Shown piece after piece: positions 17,836 through 27,657 of a stretch of DNA of 64,000 nucleotides; position 1 is the first letter of the stretch; the number at the start of each line of letters is the position of its first letter. The notes under the pieces were generated by a model. It was not told the DNA's origin, searched no databases, and saw only the letters and a list, made by a program, of their open reading frames with translations. Made by a program: the position numbers and the translations under genes. Source of the stretch: Opitutaceae bacterium (GTDB lineage Bacteria; Verrucomicrobiota; Verrucomicrobiia; Opitutales; Opitutaceae). The DNA is taken from contig JANQRT010000024.1 of NCBI GenBank assembly GCA_028284385.1, positions 1-64,000 of the forward strand, given 5' to 3'.

Positions 17836-18947
17836 TAGGCGCCTGATCCGTTTATCACGAAAAGGTCGCCTATCTTCGCTTCAGGAAATTTCCTTGGAAA
17901 CAAGGCTTCCGGGTCTGCAGGAGCTGGCGTTAAAATATCGCCTGATTCGCAACAATGCCCAACTACAATGTACATTTTCTCCCCTCTCTCCAAGTCATCC
18001 GAGGGTATAAGCCGCATGTCATGCTGAGAGCCATACATCGAAGGCCGTACATTCTCTGTCATACCCGAGTCAAGTTTAATGAAATCATACCCATCATCCC
18101 CCGTCGACGTTAAGTCTTGAACGGATGCCAGCACAGCTCCGGCATTGGCAACAAAGTAAGTTCCCGGTTCGACCTCTAAATGCAGTTCCCTTCCGGTTTC
18201 CTCGAAGAATGCCTCAACAGCGTCCTTCATAGGCGTGCCAACTATTTGAAGATCGGTTGTCGACTCTCCTTGAATTCGAGCCACTTTGTGTCCTCCACCG
18301 ATATTGAGGTGAGTGACACTGTCAAATTGACGCACGATATCTAGTGACAGCATAACAGCTCTTACCCAGATCTCCGGATCGCTGCCACTCCCAACATGCG
18401 TGTGGATTCTGAATACATTCAATCCGTATCGATTGACTATCTCCTTAGCTTCGGTCACGGTGTCCTTCCAGATGCCGAAACTGGAGGCAGGGCCTCCCAC
18501 ATTGGTTCGCTTCGTTCCGCCGGTCCCCAGTCCGGGATTGAATCTCAAACCCACACTGGAATTGGGAAACAACTTTCCGTACGACTCTAACTGATGCAGG
18601 GAGCAGGCGTTAACGCTCATTCCTTTCTCAACCAGTTCTTTCAGGTTGGCAGGAAGCTCCTGAGAGCTTAGCGAAATCTTCTCGGCATCAAAGCCAGACG
18701 CAATCGCCCGCTCTACCTCGTAGCCTGAACTGGCATCGATATGGAGGCCGAGTGAATCGAAAAGGCGTAGGATGCTGGCATTCGGGGACGCCTTCATCGC
18801 ATAGCGAACTGTCAAACCAAAGGCGCTTGGAAAACCCTTAACGCTCTGGGCGTTTTCGCGAAGCGTTTTCTCGTCATAAACATAGCATGGCGTTCTGAAA
18901 GTGTCACGTATTCGAAAAGCAATGTCGTTTGTCAAAAAGAAATTCAT
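17688..18947 (-). CDS. PLP-dependent decarboxylase of the diaminopimelate decarboxylase family
   Basis: Alanine-racemase-fold PLP enzyme, 419 residues. The lysine that binds PLP is K52 in VRYAMKASPN. Other fixed points are HTHVGSGSD, LNIGGGHKV, LEVEPGTYFVANAG, and near the C-terminus CCESGDILTP and GSGAYCSGMS, which supply substrate and dimer-partner residues in LysA. LysA makes lysine from meso-diaminopimelate; related enzymes act on other amino acids, so I leave the symbol blank. The frame opens at 19010, but the ATG at 18947 gives the natural N-terminus and sits 16 bases after menB. Its position between menB and a hydrolase does not point to lysine synthesis specifically. Confidence 0.87.
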   Translation of the reverse strand: MNFFLTNDIAFRIRDTFRTPCYVYDEKTLRENAQSVKGFPSAFGLTVRYAMKASPNASILRLFDSLGLHIDASSGYEVERAIASGFDAEKISLSSQELPANLKELVEKGMSVNACSLHQLESYGKLFPNSSVGLRFNPGLGTGGTKRTNVGGPASSFGIWKDTVTEAKEIVNRYGLNVFRIHTHVGSGSDPEIWVRAVMLSLDIVRQFDSVTHLNIGGGHKVARIQGESTTDLQIVGTPMKDAVEAFFEETGRELHLEVEPGTYFVANAGAVLASVQDLTSTGDDGYDFIKLDSGMTENVRPSMYGSQHDMRLIPSDDLERGEKMYIVVGHCCESGDILTPAPADPEALFPRKFPEAKIGDLFVINGSGAYCSGMSAKNYNSFPEAPEVLLRTDGNLDLIRRRQDPASVYANEIKLDFQ

Positions 18948-18963
18948 AGTAAATAAAGACACT

Positions 18964-19800
18964 TCAAGGCATCCAAGGATAGTCCTTGAAATTCGGATTC
19001 CGCTTCTCAAGGAAAGCCTTCTTCCCTTCGGACCCTTCTTCAGTCATATAATAGAGATAAGTGGCGTTGCCGGCCAATTCCTGCAATCCTGCCTGGCCAT
19101 CCAGATCGGCGTTGAAAGCCGACTTCAAACAACGGATGGCGATAGGGCTTTTTTCAAGGACTTCCGAAGCCCATTGAACACCTTCCGACTCAAGATCCGC
19201 AACGGGGACGACCTTATTGACCAGCCCCATGTCCAATGCCTCCTGAGCATTGTATTGCCGACATAGATACCAAATTTCACGCGCCTTCTTTTGACCAACA
19301 ATACTGGCCAGAAAGCTTGACCCAAGACCTCCGTCGAAACTGCCCACCTTGGGACCTGTTTGGCCGAAAATGGCATTGTCCGCAGCTATGGTCAAATCGC
19401 ATATCACGTGAAGAACGTGCCCACCCCCGATTGCGTAACCGGCAACCAAAGCAATCACAACCTTAGGAATAGAGCGAATGAGCTTTTGAAGGTCCAAGAC
19501 GTTTAGCCTGGGCACGCCGTCATCGCCAACATAGCCTGCATGCCCGCGAACGCTCTGATCGCCGCCGGAACAGAAAGCGTATTTTCCGTCTGTGTGGGGA
19601 CCGGCTCCAGTCAAAAGAATCACGCCAACCTCCTGATCTTCTCGAGCATCGCAGAAGGCCTCGAACATCTCGGAAACGGTTTGCGGGCGAAACGCGTTCC
19701 GCTTGTGGGGACGATTGATGGTTACCTTAGCAATGCCGTTCCACTTTTCATAGAGGATGTCTTGATACTCCCCTGCGCTCTTCCATTCAGCTTGAGACAT
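18964..19800 (-). CDS. menB: 1,4-dihydroxy-2-naphthoyl-CoA synthase
   Basis: Crotonase-fold enzyme closing the second ring of menaquinone from o-succinylbenzoyl-CoA. Characteristic MenB stretches are [13 protein letters not shown] near residue 30, [17 protein letters not shown] near 75, [19 protein letters not shown] and [15 protein letters not shown], where the aspartate-containing loop distinguishes MenB from ordinary enoyl-CoA hydratases. The C-terminus FKDYPWMP is also typical. The frame opens at 19836; MSQAEW at 19800 is the better start. It is separated from menF/menD by about 17 kb and sits in a run with the LysA-like gene (16 bases) and the RluD-type gene, so the menaquinone pathway is scattered in this genome. 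Confidence 0.96.
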   Translation of the reverse strand: MSQAEWKSAGEYQDILYEKWNGIAKVTINRPHKRNAFRPQTVSEMFEAFCDAREDQEVGVILLTGAGPHTDGKYAFCSGGDQSVRGHAGYVGDDGVPRLNVLDLQKLIRSIPKVVIALVAGYAIGGGHVLHVICDLTIAADNAIFGQTGPKVGSFDGGLGSSFLASIVGQKKAREIWYLCRQYNAQEALDMGLVNKVVPVADLESEGVQWASEVLEKSPIAIRCLKSAFNADLDGQAGLQELAGNATYLYYMTEEGSEGKKAFLEKRNPNFKDYPWMP

Positions 19801-19851
19801 GAATTCGCATACTGGGAAGGCGCTCAGTCCCTGCAAGCTTCTGTTTTCCCA

Positions 19852-20769
19852 TCAGTCGAGAAAAGCTTTGAAATCCCCTGGAGCAGGCGCTCTCAAATCC
19901 AACTCCTCATTAGTTAAGGGGTGAGTAAATGCCAAGCGTTCGCTATGGAGCATGACTCTTTTCGGCTCGCTGGGCAGATTCGACAGCTTTCGATAACCGT
20001 ATGTCGCGTCACCAAGAATTGGATGTTTTATAAATAGAAGATGGACTCGAATCTGATGCGTCCTTCCCGTGTGAATACGACAACGCAATAGCGAATAGAG
20101 CTTCTCGAACGTCTTCTCCAATTTCCAATCGGTATGAGCTTCTCTACCCTCTCCTTCCTTGCAAACTCTCATTTTATGCCGCTGAACCGGATGCCTTTCG
20201 ATCGCCCGTTTAACGCTGCCGCTCAACAAATCCGGAACGCCTTTCACTAGCGCCAGGTACTCCTTTTTCAATTCGCGAGATTGAAACATTTCACTAAAAG
20301 CGCGATGAGCGGAATCCGTTTTCGCGGCTAAAATCAACCCACTAGTCTCTCTGTCCAGGCGGTGGACGATTCCAGGGCGCTCGACTCCTCCAATCCCGCT
20401 AAGCTGTCCTCGACAATGGTAGAGTAGCCCATTTACGAGTGTCGGTTCGGACAGGCCCGCCCCATGGTGGGTAACCAATCCGGCCGCCTTATTGACCACT
20501 ACTATGTGAGGGTCCTCGAATACGATGTCCAAATTCAAGTCGACTGGGCTCAGATCCGACTGAATGGGTTCCGGCATCGAAAATTCCAATACATCTCCCG
20601 CAGACAGCTTTTCCTTCTTCGCTATTGCTTGACCATCTTTAAGGACCAAGCCTTGTTCAAAGGCTCGATGGAAATCCGCCCTGCTAAATGCTTCATGAGC
20701 ATCGCTCAGCAGTTTATCGGCTCTAGCTTTTGAAACCCCTTCGGGGACTTCCCAATTTCGTTTTTCCAT
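19852..20769 (-). CDS. RluA/RluD-family pseudouridine synthase
   Basis: Isomerises specific uridines in RNA, most likely large-subunit rRNA. An S4-like RNA-binding domain (about residues 10-65, SKARADKLLSDA then KDGQAIAKKEKL) precedes the catalytic domain. Motif HRLDRETSGLILAAKT carries the catalytic aspartate at about residue 139, and RCRIHTGRTHQIRVHL lies in the C-terminal third, both typical of RluA-type enzymes. At 305 residues the length is standard. RluD (23S positions 1911/1915/1917) is the closest functional guess because of the S4 domain, but RluC-like specificity cannot be excluded. ATG start; 36 bases after the adenosine deaminase stop and 51 bases before menB. Confidence 0.92.
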   Translation of the reverse strand: MEKRNWEVPEGVSKARADKLLSDAHEAFSRADFHRAFEQGLVLKDGQAIAKKEKLSAGDVLEFSMPEPIQSDLSPVDLNLDIVFEDPHIVVVNKAAGLVTHHGAGLSEPTLVNGLLYHCRGQLSGIGGVERPGIVHRLDRETSGLILAAKTDSAHRAFSEMFQSRELKKEYLALVKGVPDLLSGSVKRAIERHPVQRHKMRVCKEGEGREAHTDWKLEKTFEKLYSLLRCRIHTGRTHQIRVHLLFIKHPILGDATYGYRKLSNLPSEPKRVMLHSERLAFTHPLTNEELDLRAPAPGDFKAFLD

Positions 20770-20805
20770 CCCAGTACGCCAAAGTCTTCTTAATTCGAGA
20801 AAGGT

Positions 20806-21819
20806 CTAGGATTGGCCAACGAGCGTATCGATTTCTTCGATAAAAGCCGTTTTCTGATTCTCATCCATCCTTGCATACATGAACCCGTTTTTAGCAAGCT
20901 CTCCCAGCTCCGATTTCGTGAAATCCAATTCGCTAGCAAGGGCTAAATACTCATCGCAAATCGTATTCGCGAAACACAAGGGATCGTCTGTGTTGATAGT
21001 GCAAATCACGCCCGCATCGAAAAGCTGACGAATAGAATGGTCCTTCATTGACGGAAAGACTTGCAGCTTCTCATTGCTAATGGGACAGGTGTCGAGGATC
21101 ACGCCTTCAGAAGCCATACGCTTCACTAGTTCCGGATCTTCCGTGGCGCGGACTCCATGCTGAACTCTTTGAGCGCCCAACTGATTAAGAGCTTCGTAAA
21201 TTTTTTCAGGGCCTCCAAACTCTCCGGCGTGGACTTTGATTATCTTCCCTTGATCCCTGAATCGAGTCCAAATGGGCTCCGCCCAATCTTCAAGTTCAAG
21301 CCACTCCCGGCCATGCATATCTATGCCGTCCAGCTCGTCCCAGGTATGCAAGGAGTCTATGGTCACTTTCATCGTATCCGTATAGCCATCACGAGTAAGC
21401 GCTCCAATTACTCTTACGTCCATTCCTTCAGGAGCCGCTGACTTTACCGCCTGGACAATATCTCTTCCATTCGCATCGATGAAATCGGTGATAGCGAGAT
21501 GCACGCTTGTCTCGACGTATTTGACATTCTGGTCAGCCAGTTTTCTGAAAATCGCCGAAGACGCTTCAAAATAGCGTTCGGCTGAGGTGTACCAGGCCAT
21601 GGCGTGAGCGATCAGCAAGTCTTCGAACTCGACGAAATTCGGAAACTTGTAGCCAGGCTGTCTAAATTCAGGGTTCTCGGGAAACTTGCCGGGATCCAGC
21701 TCGTGAAGCATTTCATATGGCAACGAGCCCTCGATATGAAGATGCGTCTCCGTTTTTGGGATACTTCGAACAAATCTTTCCAAAGGCGAATTCTCAGACG
21801 ATTCTGCGACGTGAGTCAT
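20806..21819 (-). CDS. add: Adenosine deaminase family protein
   Basis: Zinc-dependent amidohydrolase that deaminates adenosine (or adenine) in purine salvage. Metal ligands lie in THLHIEGSL near residue 26; IKVHAGEFGG carries the next histidine and substrate-contact glutamate/glycine residues; QRVQHGVRA, DTCPISNEKL and CTINTDDPLCF supply the catalytic histidine and the metal-binding aspartate. The length (337) fits bacterial Add. Adenine deaminases of the same fold share these motifs, so the base-versus-nucleoside choice is not certain. ATG at 21819 is preferred over the GTG immediately before it. It sits 24 bases after the aminopeptidase gene in the same run. Confidence 0.9.
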   Translation of the reverse strand: MTHVAESSENSPLERFVRSIPKTETHLHIEGSLPYEMLHELDPGKFPENPEFRQPGYKFPNFVEFEDLLIAHAMAWYTSAERYFEASSAIFRKLADQNVKYVETSVHLAITDFIDANGRDIVQAVKSAAPEGMDVRVIGALTRDGYTDTMKVTIDSLHTWDELDGIDMHGREWLELEDWAEPIWTRFRDQGKIIKVHAGEFGGPEKIYEALNQLGAQRVQHGVRATEDPELVKRMASEGVILDTCPISNEKLQVFPSMKDHSIRQLFDAGVICTINTDDPLCFANTICDEYLALASELDFTKSELGELAKNGFMYARMDENQKTAFIEEIDTLVGQS

Positions 21820-21843
21820 CACTAAACGATCCTCAAAAACTGA

Positions 21844-22956
21844 CTATGCTATAAGCCTGTCGGGATTAAGCGAAAGCAATTCGTCGACAACAAAGAGGCC
21901 GTCTTTGCGCACGCGTTTTCCATCGAACCAGATTTCACCTCCGCCATATTCCGATCTTTGAATGCAAACCATATCCCAATGGACTTGAGACCGGTTTCCA
22001 TTATCCGCTTCCTCGTAAGCTTGGCCTGGAGTAAAGTGAAAAGAGCCGGCGATTTTTTCGTCGAAAAGGATATCCCGCATCGGCTCGTTTATATGAGGAT
22101 TAAAGCCGATTGCGAATTCGCCAATATAACGAGCTCCCTCATCAGCATCCAGAATTTCATTCAATCGAGAGCTGTTATTCGAAGTGGCATTTACAATACG
22201 ACCTTTCTCGAACTCCAGGCGAATATCGTCAAACGAAACGCCTTGATAGACCGAAGGAGCGTTGTATTGAAGAACCCCTTCAACACTGTCTCTGACAGGG
22301 CAACTATAGACCTCTCCATCTGGAATGTTGTGGGTGCCGATACATGGAATCGCGTCGATGCCTTTGAGAGAAAATCTCAGATCCGTTCCATTGCCCTTGA
22401 TTTCAACTTCGTCCGTTTCGCGCATCAGTTCAGCTAGACGTTCGCTTCCTTCCTGCATTCGATTATAGTTCAGGTTGCAGACCTTGAAAAAGAAGTCCTC
22501 AAAGGCTTCGGTGCTCATCATGGCCTGCTGAGCCATTGAAGCCGTGGGCCACCTTAGGACTACCCATTTCGTGTGATTCACTCTCCAATCGAGAACCGGT
22601 TTCATTATCTGCGAGACGAGCTGCACTTCCTCCGCCGAGACGTCCGACGCCTCGAAAATATTGCTGGATCCGCGCAGCGCGATGTACGCATCCATATTCT
22701 TCATACGATTCAACTCAATAGCGCAGGAAATGCGAAACTGCTCTTCAGTCGCTTCCAGCGACAGTTCGCGAGACACTTTGGCCTGATTTAGATTCACGTA
22801 GGGAACCGCTCCGCGCTCGCGAGTAGCTCGAATCAGTTCGATAATCATTTGCTCGGGAACATCGAACGCATCAATGAGAACGCGTTCTCCCTTTTCCAAA
22901 CGCGTGCTATAGGAAGTCAGATTTCTAGCTAACTGTGTGAGTCTTGGATCGAGCAT
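21844..22956 (-). CDS. M29-family metal-dependent aminopeptidase
   Basis: Cytosolic aminopeptidase of the thermophilic aminopeptidase (T/AmpS/PepS) family, which uses two metal ions to trim N-terminal residues from peptides. The family layout is visible over the full 370 residues: NGTDLRFSL near residue 190, [18 protein letters not shown] near 215-232, [12 protein letters not shown] near 285 and [24 protein letters not shown] near 315-335 supply the glutamate, histidine and aspartate ligands. ATG start. The gene lies 39 bases after lpxK and 24 before the deaminase gene; together with the deaminase it suggests general salvage functions, without a specific link to lipid A. Confidence 0.9.
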   Translation of the reverse strand: MLDPRLTQLARNLTSYSTRLEKGERVLIDAFDVPEQMIIELIRATRERGAVPYVNLNQAKVSRELSLEATEEQFRISCAIELNRMKNMDAYIALRGSSNIFEASDVSAEEVQLVSQIMKPVLDWRVNHTKWVVLRWPTASMAQQAMMSTEAFEDFFFKVCNLNYNRMQEGSERLAELMRETDEVEIKGNGTDLRFSLKGIDAIPCIGTHNIPDGEVYSCPVRDSVEGVLQYNAPSVYQGVSFDDIRLEFEKGRIVNATSNNSSRLNEILDADEGARYIGEFAIGFNPHINEPMRDILFDEKIAGSFHFTPGQAYEEADNGNRSQVHWDMVCIQRSEYGGGEIWFDGKRVRKDGLFVVDELLSLNPDRLIA

Positions 22957-22995
22957 TGATAAATCTGAAATCAGCTTGTTGCTAAGCGCAACGTT

Positions 22996-24216
22996 TTAGC
23001 TCGGTTTTCCGATTGCCATCAACTCTCGCTGTTCAGGGAAGCAAATTTTGGATACCGCTTCCTCGAAATCGTCCACGCCCTGAAGTATTTCAATTTCAAG
23101 TCGCAGAAAGTAGAGAGGTATCGGAAATTTCATATCCGGAGGAATACGAACCGCGTCTTTTTCCGTCGTAACGATGAAATCCAAATCAGCATCTGCTGCC
23201 TCTTGGAATATCTCGTCGATCTCTTCCGGATTAAACCGATGATGGTCAAGGAAGCGCTTGGTATAGAGAAGGTTAGCCCCGAAATTTCTAAGAAAGGCTT
23301 CAAAACTCTCTGGGATGGCTATTCCGCTAAAAGCTCCGATACGCCGTTTCTTTAGCTCGTCTAGTTCCAGACGCTGACTGCCATTCACTTCTGATAGAAA
23401 TTGTGGCTTATGGGCGCACTCGATTATGTCTACCTTAGGATTGTGCTTTCGAATCAAAGCTTCCAGTTCAGGATCCGGCTGTCCGTCGGATTTCGTTAGG
23501 AAGACGTAGGACGCCCTTTTAATGTGCTTCACCGGCTCACGGAGGACGCCTCGAGGGATAAGTTTCTGATTACCAAAGGGATTCGACTTATCTACCAATA
23601 GTAGATTCAAGCGGCCTTTCAGTGGAAGATACTGGAACCCGTCATCAAGTACCAAGGTATCGCAACCGAATTCACGGATCGCGTAATGCCCGCTTTTAAC
23701 TCTATCTTTGTCGACCAGGACTACTACACCAGGTAAATTGCGAGCTAGCATAAAGGGTTCATCTCCAGCCAGTTCGGAATCCAGCAGGACCGCCTTTCCA
23801 TCACTCACCACCTTTGGGGGCGGTGGTGGGGCTCCTGTTGCATAATTTCTCCAAATCTTGCCAAAGAGCGATTCTTTTCGCTGGTCTTTGCTCTTATAAC
23901 CTCGACTTAGGATAGCCACCTTTCGCCCACGTTGATGAAGCGAGCGCGCGAACTTTTCAACTACAGGGGTTTTACCTGTTCCCCCCATGGTTAGATTGCC
24001 AACCACAACAACCAGACATCCCAGCGGTTGGTCCTTTAGAATTCGTTTGCGATAAAGAAAATACCTAAGCTGAGCCAGAAAGTTGAAAATCAAGGACAAG
24101 GCGTGGAGGAAGACTCCGAGGAGGAAAGCCCGCTTTCCTTGTCGTCTCTCATAAACAACGTCGATCGCGAATTCGGCGAATTGCAGTAAACCTCTTCTGA
24201 AGCGGGATAAACCCAT
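22996..24216 (-). CDS. lpxK: Tetraacyldisaccharide 4'-kinase
   Basis: Phosphorylates the 4' position of the lipid A disaccharide made by LpxB, at the inner face of the inner membrane. An N-terminal hydrophobic helix (about residues 30-55) anchors it. The P-loop [19 protein letters not shown] is at about residues 71-89, followed by ILSRGYKSK, the acidic [14 protein letters not shown] motif and VFLTKSDGQ. At 406 residues it is longer than the E. coli protein (328), with extra sequence between the P-loop and the DDGFQ motif (a proline run near residues 130-135). First gene of the minus-strand run; its promoter should lie in the gap before topB. Confidence 0.93.
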   Translation of the reverse strand: MGLSRFRRGLLQFAEFAIDVVYERRQGKRAFLLGVFLHALSLIFNFLAQLRYFLYRKRILKDQPLGCLVVVVGNLTMGGTGKTPVVEKFARSLHQRGRKVAILSRGYKSKDQRKESLFGKIWRNYATGAPPPPPKVVSDGKAVLLDSELAGDEPFMLARNLPGVVVLVDKDRVKSGHYAIREFGCDTLVLDDGFQYLPLKGRLNLLLVDKSNPFGNQKLIPRGVLREPVKHIKRASYVFLTKSDGQPDPELEALIRKHNPKVDIIECAHKPQFLSEVNGSQRLELDELKKRRIGAFSGIAIPESFEAFLRNFGANLLYTKRFLDHHRFNPEEIDEIFQEAADADLDFIVTTEKDAVRIPPDMKFPIPLYFLRLEIEILQGVDDFEEAVSKICFPEQRELMAIGKPS

Positions 24217-24603
24217 TCTAAAAATTTGGCGAAGTATCTGCCACTTGAGCTGTTAGATAGAATCGAGCAAATACCAGAGCGAAATTCGGCTTTAAGACAA
24301 ACCTAATCTCGTCTTGTTCAATACTTTGCCGTGCCCATGTCTTGCGGAATAATAAGGAGTAGGAGTCAAATTTTATAAGCTGGTTAAAACGACCTGGAGT
24401 TTAAAAATTGTACTTGCCAGAACGCAAGTCAGGCGTCATCGACGCGAGTTTATTGCTTTCCTGGACTAAACTAGTGGCGGGAACGCGACACGACACTATT
24501 AAGATGGAAATCCCTGCAAATCGCTATCTTCAACGCTGGTTCTTCCGAGTGTTAGCGATAAGAAATTCAAGCTATTGGTACCCGATTACGACTCATTAGA
24601 ACT
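24217..24603. other. Divergent intergenic region between lpxK and topB
   Basis: About 390 bases that should carry promoters for both flanking genes. I found no convincing hairpin, tRNA-like fold or gene. A 63-codon open frame on the plus strand (24408-24599) has neither a ribosome site nor protein-like composition. Confidence 0.5.
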
Positions 24604-27096
24604 ATGAAGTCCCTTGTCATCGCAGAAAAGCCAAGTGTGGCTCGAGATCTATGTAAAGCCCTTGGCGGCAAATTCGAAAAGAAGGATGAGTATTTCGAAA
24701 ACGACGAATATGTAGTGACCTCGGCCGTAGGGCACATTGTCGAGTTGTGCATGCCTGAGGATTATGACAAGCGAGACGCCTACTGGCGACTGGCGAACCT
24801 GCCTATCATCCCGTCTGCTTTCAAGTTGAAGCCAATCGAAAAGACGGAGTCGAAATTCAAGGCCATCCGGAAATTGATGAAACGCAAAGACGTCGATTCT
24901 ATCGTCAATGCATGTGATGCCGGTCGAGAAGGCGAATTGATTTTCAGTTATTTGTACAAGCTCGTCAAAACGGACAAGCCGGTGAAGCGCTTGTGGATGC
25001 TCTCGATGACTCCGGCTGGCATCAGAGAGGCCTTCAACAATATGAGGCCAGGAGACGAGATGGTCCGGCTTGCAGATGCGGCCCAATCGAGATCGGAAGC
25101 GGATTGGCTGATCGGCATTAACTGTACGCGCGGCGTAACGAAGCGACTTTACGGCTCGAGAGCGGGAAATGTTGCCGGCGTCGGTCGCGTTCAAACCCCT
25201 ACCCTAGCCATCGTCTACGAGCGAGAGCAGCAAATCGAGAATTTCAAACCCAGAGAGTATTGGCGAATCGTCGCCAATTTCGGCCTGAAAAATGGCGAGT
25301 ACGAAGGAATCTACCAGAAGCCGGACTTCAAAAAAGGAGAAGACGAACACGACCGAGTGGATCGACTATGGCAGAAAGAGCAGGCTGACTTGGTAATCGC
25401 CGCTCTTGAATCAACGAATCAAGCGGAGGTCGCCGAGGAAAAGAAGAAGTCGAGGCAGTCCTCTCCCCGCCTCTACGATCTTACAACACTTCAAAGAGAG
25501 GCCAACAATCGCTTTGGCTACTCCGCCCGACGCACGCTCCAATTAGCTCAGTCTTTGTATGAAAAGCACAAGATGATCACCTATCCGAGAACGGATTCTC
25601 GGGCTCTGCCGGAGGATTATCCTGATACCTGTCGTCAAGTGCTTGGCAATCTAGAAGGGCCTCTCTCCGAATTAGCCAAGGCAGTTGTATCCAATAGCTG
25701 GATTTCGAAAAGCAACAAGCGGATTTTCAATAACAGCCAAGTATCGGATCACTTTGCAATTATTCCTACGCCCGAAAAAGCCAAAAAGCTAAACGACGAC
25801 GAGGCTAAGATCTTCGACATGATTTTGCGGCGATTCATCGCCATTTTCTATCCCTCAGCCGAATACGACGTCACAACTAGGATAAGCCTGGTGGAGAGTC
25901 ATAGTTTCAAAACGGAAGGTCGAGTGCTCGTTTCGCCTGGTTGGCTTGAAGTGTATGGAAAAGATTCATACGCCAGTGGCAAAGATACTTTACCCGCGAT
26001 TGCTGCAGAAGATGGAGACCCCCCGAAAGCCGACATTCGGGAATTCGAAGCCATTCACGAGCAAACCAAGCCGCCTCCTCGCTACACGGAAGCGACACTC
26101 CTATCGGCAATGGAAGGGGCAGGCAAGCTAGTGGATGACGATGAACTGGCCGAAGCAATGAAGGAGAAAGGCCTAGGGACTCCCGCTACGAGAGCCACCA
26201 TTATTGAGCGACTCATAGCCGAAAGGTACCTTGAGCGCGAACAAAGAAATCTAGCGCCAACACCTAAGGCTGAAAATCTTCTAAACTTTCTGGCGACTAT
26301 CAACGCGGAAGCTCTAACAAAGCCTGCCCTGACCGGCGAATGGGAATCTAGACTTCATCAAATCGAGCAAGGGAAAATTGAAAGAGGCTCTTTCATGAAG
26401 GAAATCGTCGATATGACTAAAAATATCGTCGAGCGAATTAAAACGTATGAGGAAAACGAGGACGATTTGATTGAAACGGATCTTGTTTCCCCCGGAAACG
26501 GAGAGAAACTTTTTGAGTCTTTAAGGGCTTATCGCACCAAAAGCAACGATTTCGCCATATACAAAATCATAGGCAATCGAAAGATGGCCATCGATGAGAT
26601 CAGAGAATTGATTGAGAAACGCCGTGTTGGTCCACTAGACGATTTTCGCTCGAAATCAGGAAAGCACTACAGCGCCAATCTTTATCTAGACGAGGATAAT
26701 AAAGTTAAGTTCGATTTCGGTAATGGAAATGGAGGCTCGTCGGATTCTCCCGACTTCACTAATTTAGAACCTTTCGCAAAATGCCCAAGAACGGGCGGAG
26801 ATGTTTTCGAGACTCCTGCCGCCTACATAGTTCGAGTAAAAGATGGATCAGAGGAGAAGACGCCTATTCGCGTCAGCAGAAAAATACTGGATCGTGAAAT
26901 TCCGCGGGATCAAGTCATGAAACTTCTAAAGGAGGGGAAGACGGATTTGCTTAATAAGTTCTGGTCGAAACGGACGAAACGACCCTTTGACGCGTATCTG
27001 ATTCTCAAGGACAATGGCCAGACGGGCTTCGAATTTCCTCCTCGGCCTCCAAAGAAAAAGGCCGCAAAGAAGGTTGCCAAAACAGCTTCGAGTTAA
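24604..27096 (+). CDS. topB: DNA topoisomerase III
   Basis: Type IA topoisomerase that decatenates and relaxes DNA by cutting one strand. The Toprim domain opens with MKSLVIAEKPSVARDL and has the metal-binding VNACDAGREGELIF near residue 99-112. The catalytic tyrosine is about residue 327 in MITYPRTDSR. The GVGRVQTPTLAIV stretch near 195 and LGTPATRATIIERL near 525 are standard. The C-terminal part has no zinc-finger cysteines; instead it carries topoisomerase C-terminal repeats (around 620-690 and 725-800) and a lysine/alanine-rich tail (PKKKAAKKVAKTASS) likely to bind DNA. ATG start; transcribed alone. Confidence 0.94.
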   Translation: MKSLVIAEKPSVARDLCKALGGKFEKKDEYFENDEYVVTSAVGHIVELCMPEDYDKRDAYWRLANLPIIPSAFKLKPIEKTESKFKAIRKLMKRKDVDSIVNACDAGREGELIFSYLYKLVKTDKPVKRLWMLSMTPAGIREAFNNMRPGDEMVRLADAAQSRSEADWLIGINCTRGVTKRLYGSRAGNVAGVGRVQTPTLAIVYEREQQIENFKPREYWRIVANFGLKNGEYEGIYQKPDFKKGEDEHDRVDRLWQKEQADLVIAALESTNQAEVAEEKKKSRQSSPRLYDLTTLQREANNRFGYSARRTLQLAQSLYEKHKMITYPRTDSRALPEDYPDTCRQVLGNLEGPLSELAKAVVSNSWISKSNKRIFNNSQVSDHFAIIPTPEKAKKLNDDEAKIFDMILRRFIAIFYPSAEYDVTTRISLVESHSFKTEGRVLVSPGWLEVYGKDSYASGKDTLPAIAAEDGDPPKADIREFEAIHEQTKPPPRYTEATLLSAMEGAGKLVDDDELAEAMKEKGLGTPATRATIIERLIAERYLEREQRNLAPTPKAENLLNFLATINAEALTKPALTGEWESRLHQIEQGKIERGSFMKEIVDMTKNIVERIKTYEENEDDLIETDLVSPGNGEKLFESLRAYRTKSNDFAIYKIIGNRKMAIDEIRELIEKRRVGPLDDFRSKSGKHYSANLYLDEDNKVKFDFGNGNGGSSDSPDFTNLEPFAKCPRTGGDVFETPAAYIVRVKDGSEEKTPIRVSRKILDREIPRDQVMKLLKEGKTDLLNKFWSKRTKRPFDAYLILKDNGQTGFEFPPRPPKKKAAKKVAKTASS

Positions 27097-27285
27097 ATCT
27101 GGATACATTTCCACTTGGAAAACCAAGGTTATAGATACCCAAACTGCGTCAGATACGTATCCGGGTTTAAGTATTTTTTCTTCAAAGAAATATGAAAGCC
27201 GCGGCAGCTTCGTTTACAATCTTGCCCCAACTCCCTGAGTATCCTTATCCTATCGCCCCTTCAGACTGCTAATCCTAGTTAGATT

Positions 27286-27609
27286 ATGTTTTTAAATCTG
27301 CTATGTCTTATTGTGTTGGCCACTTCGGCGCACAAATTCAAGAAACCCGTTGTAACAGGCATGGTTTACGGGGCCTTGAAGTCGCTCGGCGTGTATTTCC
27401 TTCAACTCAGCGAAACATCGCAGAGTTACGTAGACACGCTTATCATGAGCGTTTTTCATTTTGCGGTGAATGCCCTGCTAGGAATCGCGATCGCCTATTT
27501 CGTGGTGAAGGTAGAGGAAAAGAGGAAGAGCCTGGTCGTTCCAGCTCTCGTTCTACTAGTCATCCTGACATTCGCAATGGACTGGATTCCAGAATCTCTT
27601 TTGACCTAA
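27286..27609 (+). CDS. Small three-span membrane protein of unknown function
   Basis: 107 residues with three likely membrane segments: about 1-15, 48-72 (SVFHFAVNALLGIAIAYFVV) and 80-102 (a leucine/valine-rich stretch before MDWIPESLLT). A short basic section (KVEEKRKS) separates the last two and should face the cytosol. No family recognised. The ATG is preceded by AGTTAGA, a weak ribosome site. The reading is supported by strongly protein-like composition and the absence of a better frame. It lies 189 bases after topB and runs into ugd from the other strand, so it probably forms a single-gene unit. Confidence 0.65.
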   Translation: MFLNLLCLIVLATSAHKFKKPVVTGMVYGALKSLGVYFLQLSETSQSYVDTLIMSVFHFAVNALLGIAIAYFVVKVEEKRKSLVVPALVLLVILTFAMDWIPESLLT

Positions 27610-27657
27610 CTCGCTAGCATCGAAGGATCCGAAAGGGATAAACCCAGTTGGGATCAG

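Noticed and set aside
24408..24599. 63-codon frame upstream of topB
   Set aside because: No ribosome site and unlikely composition.
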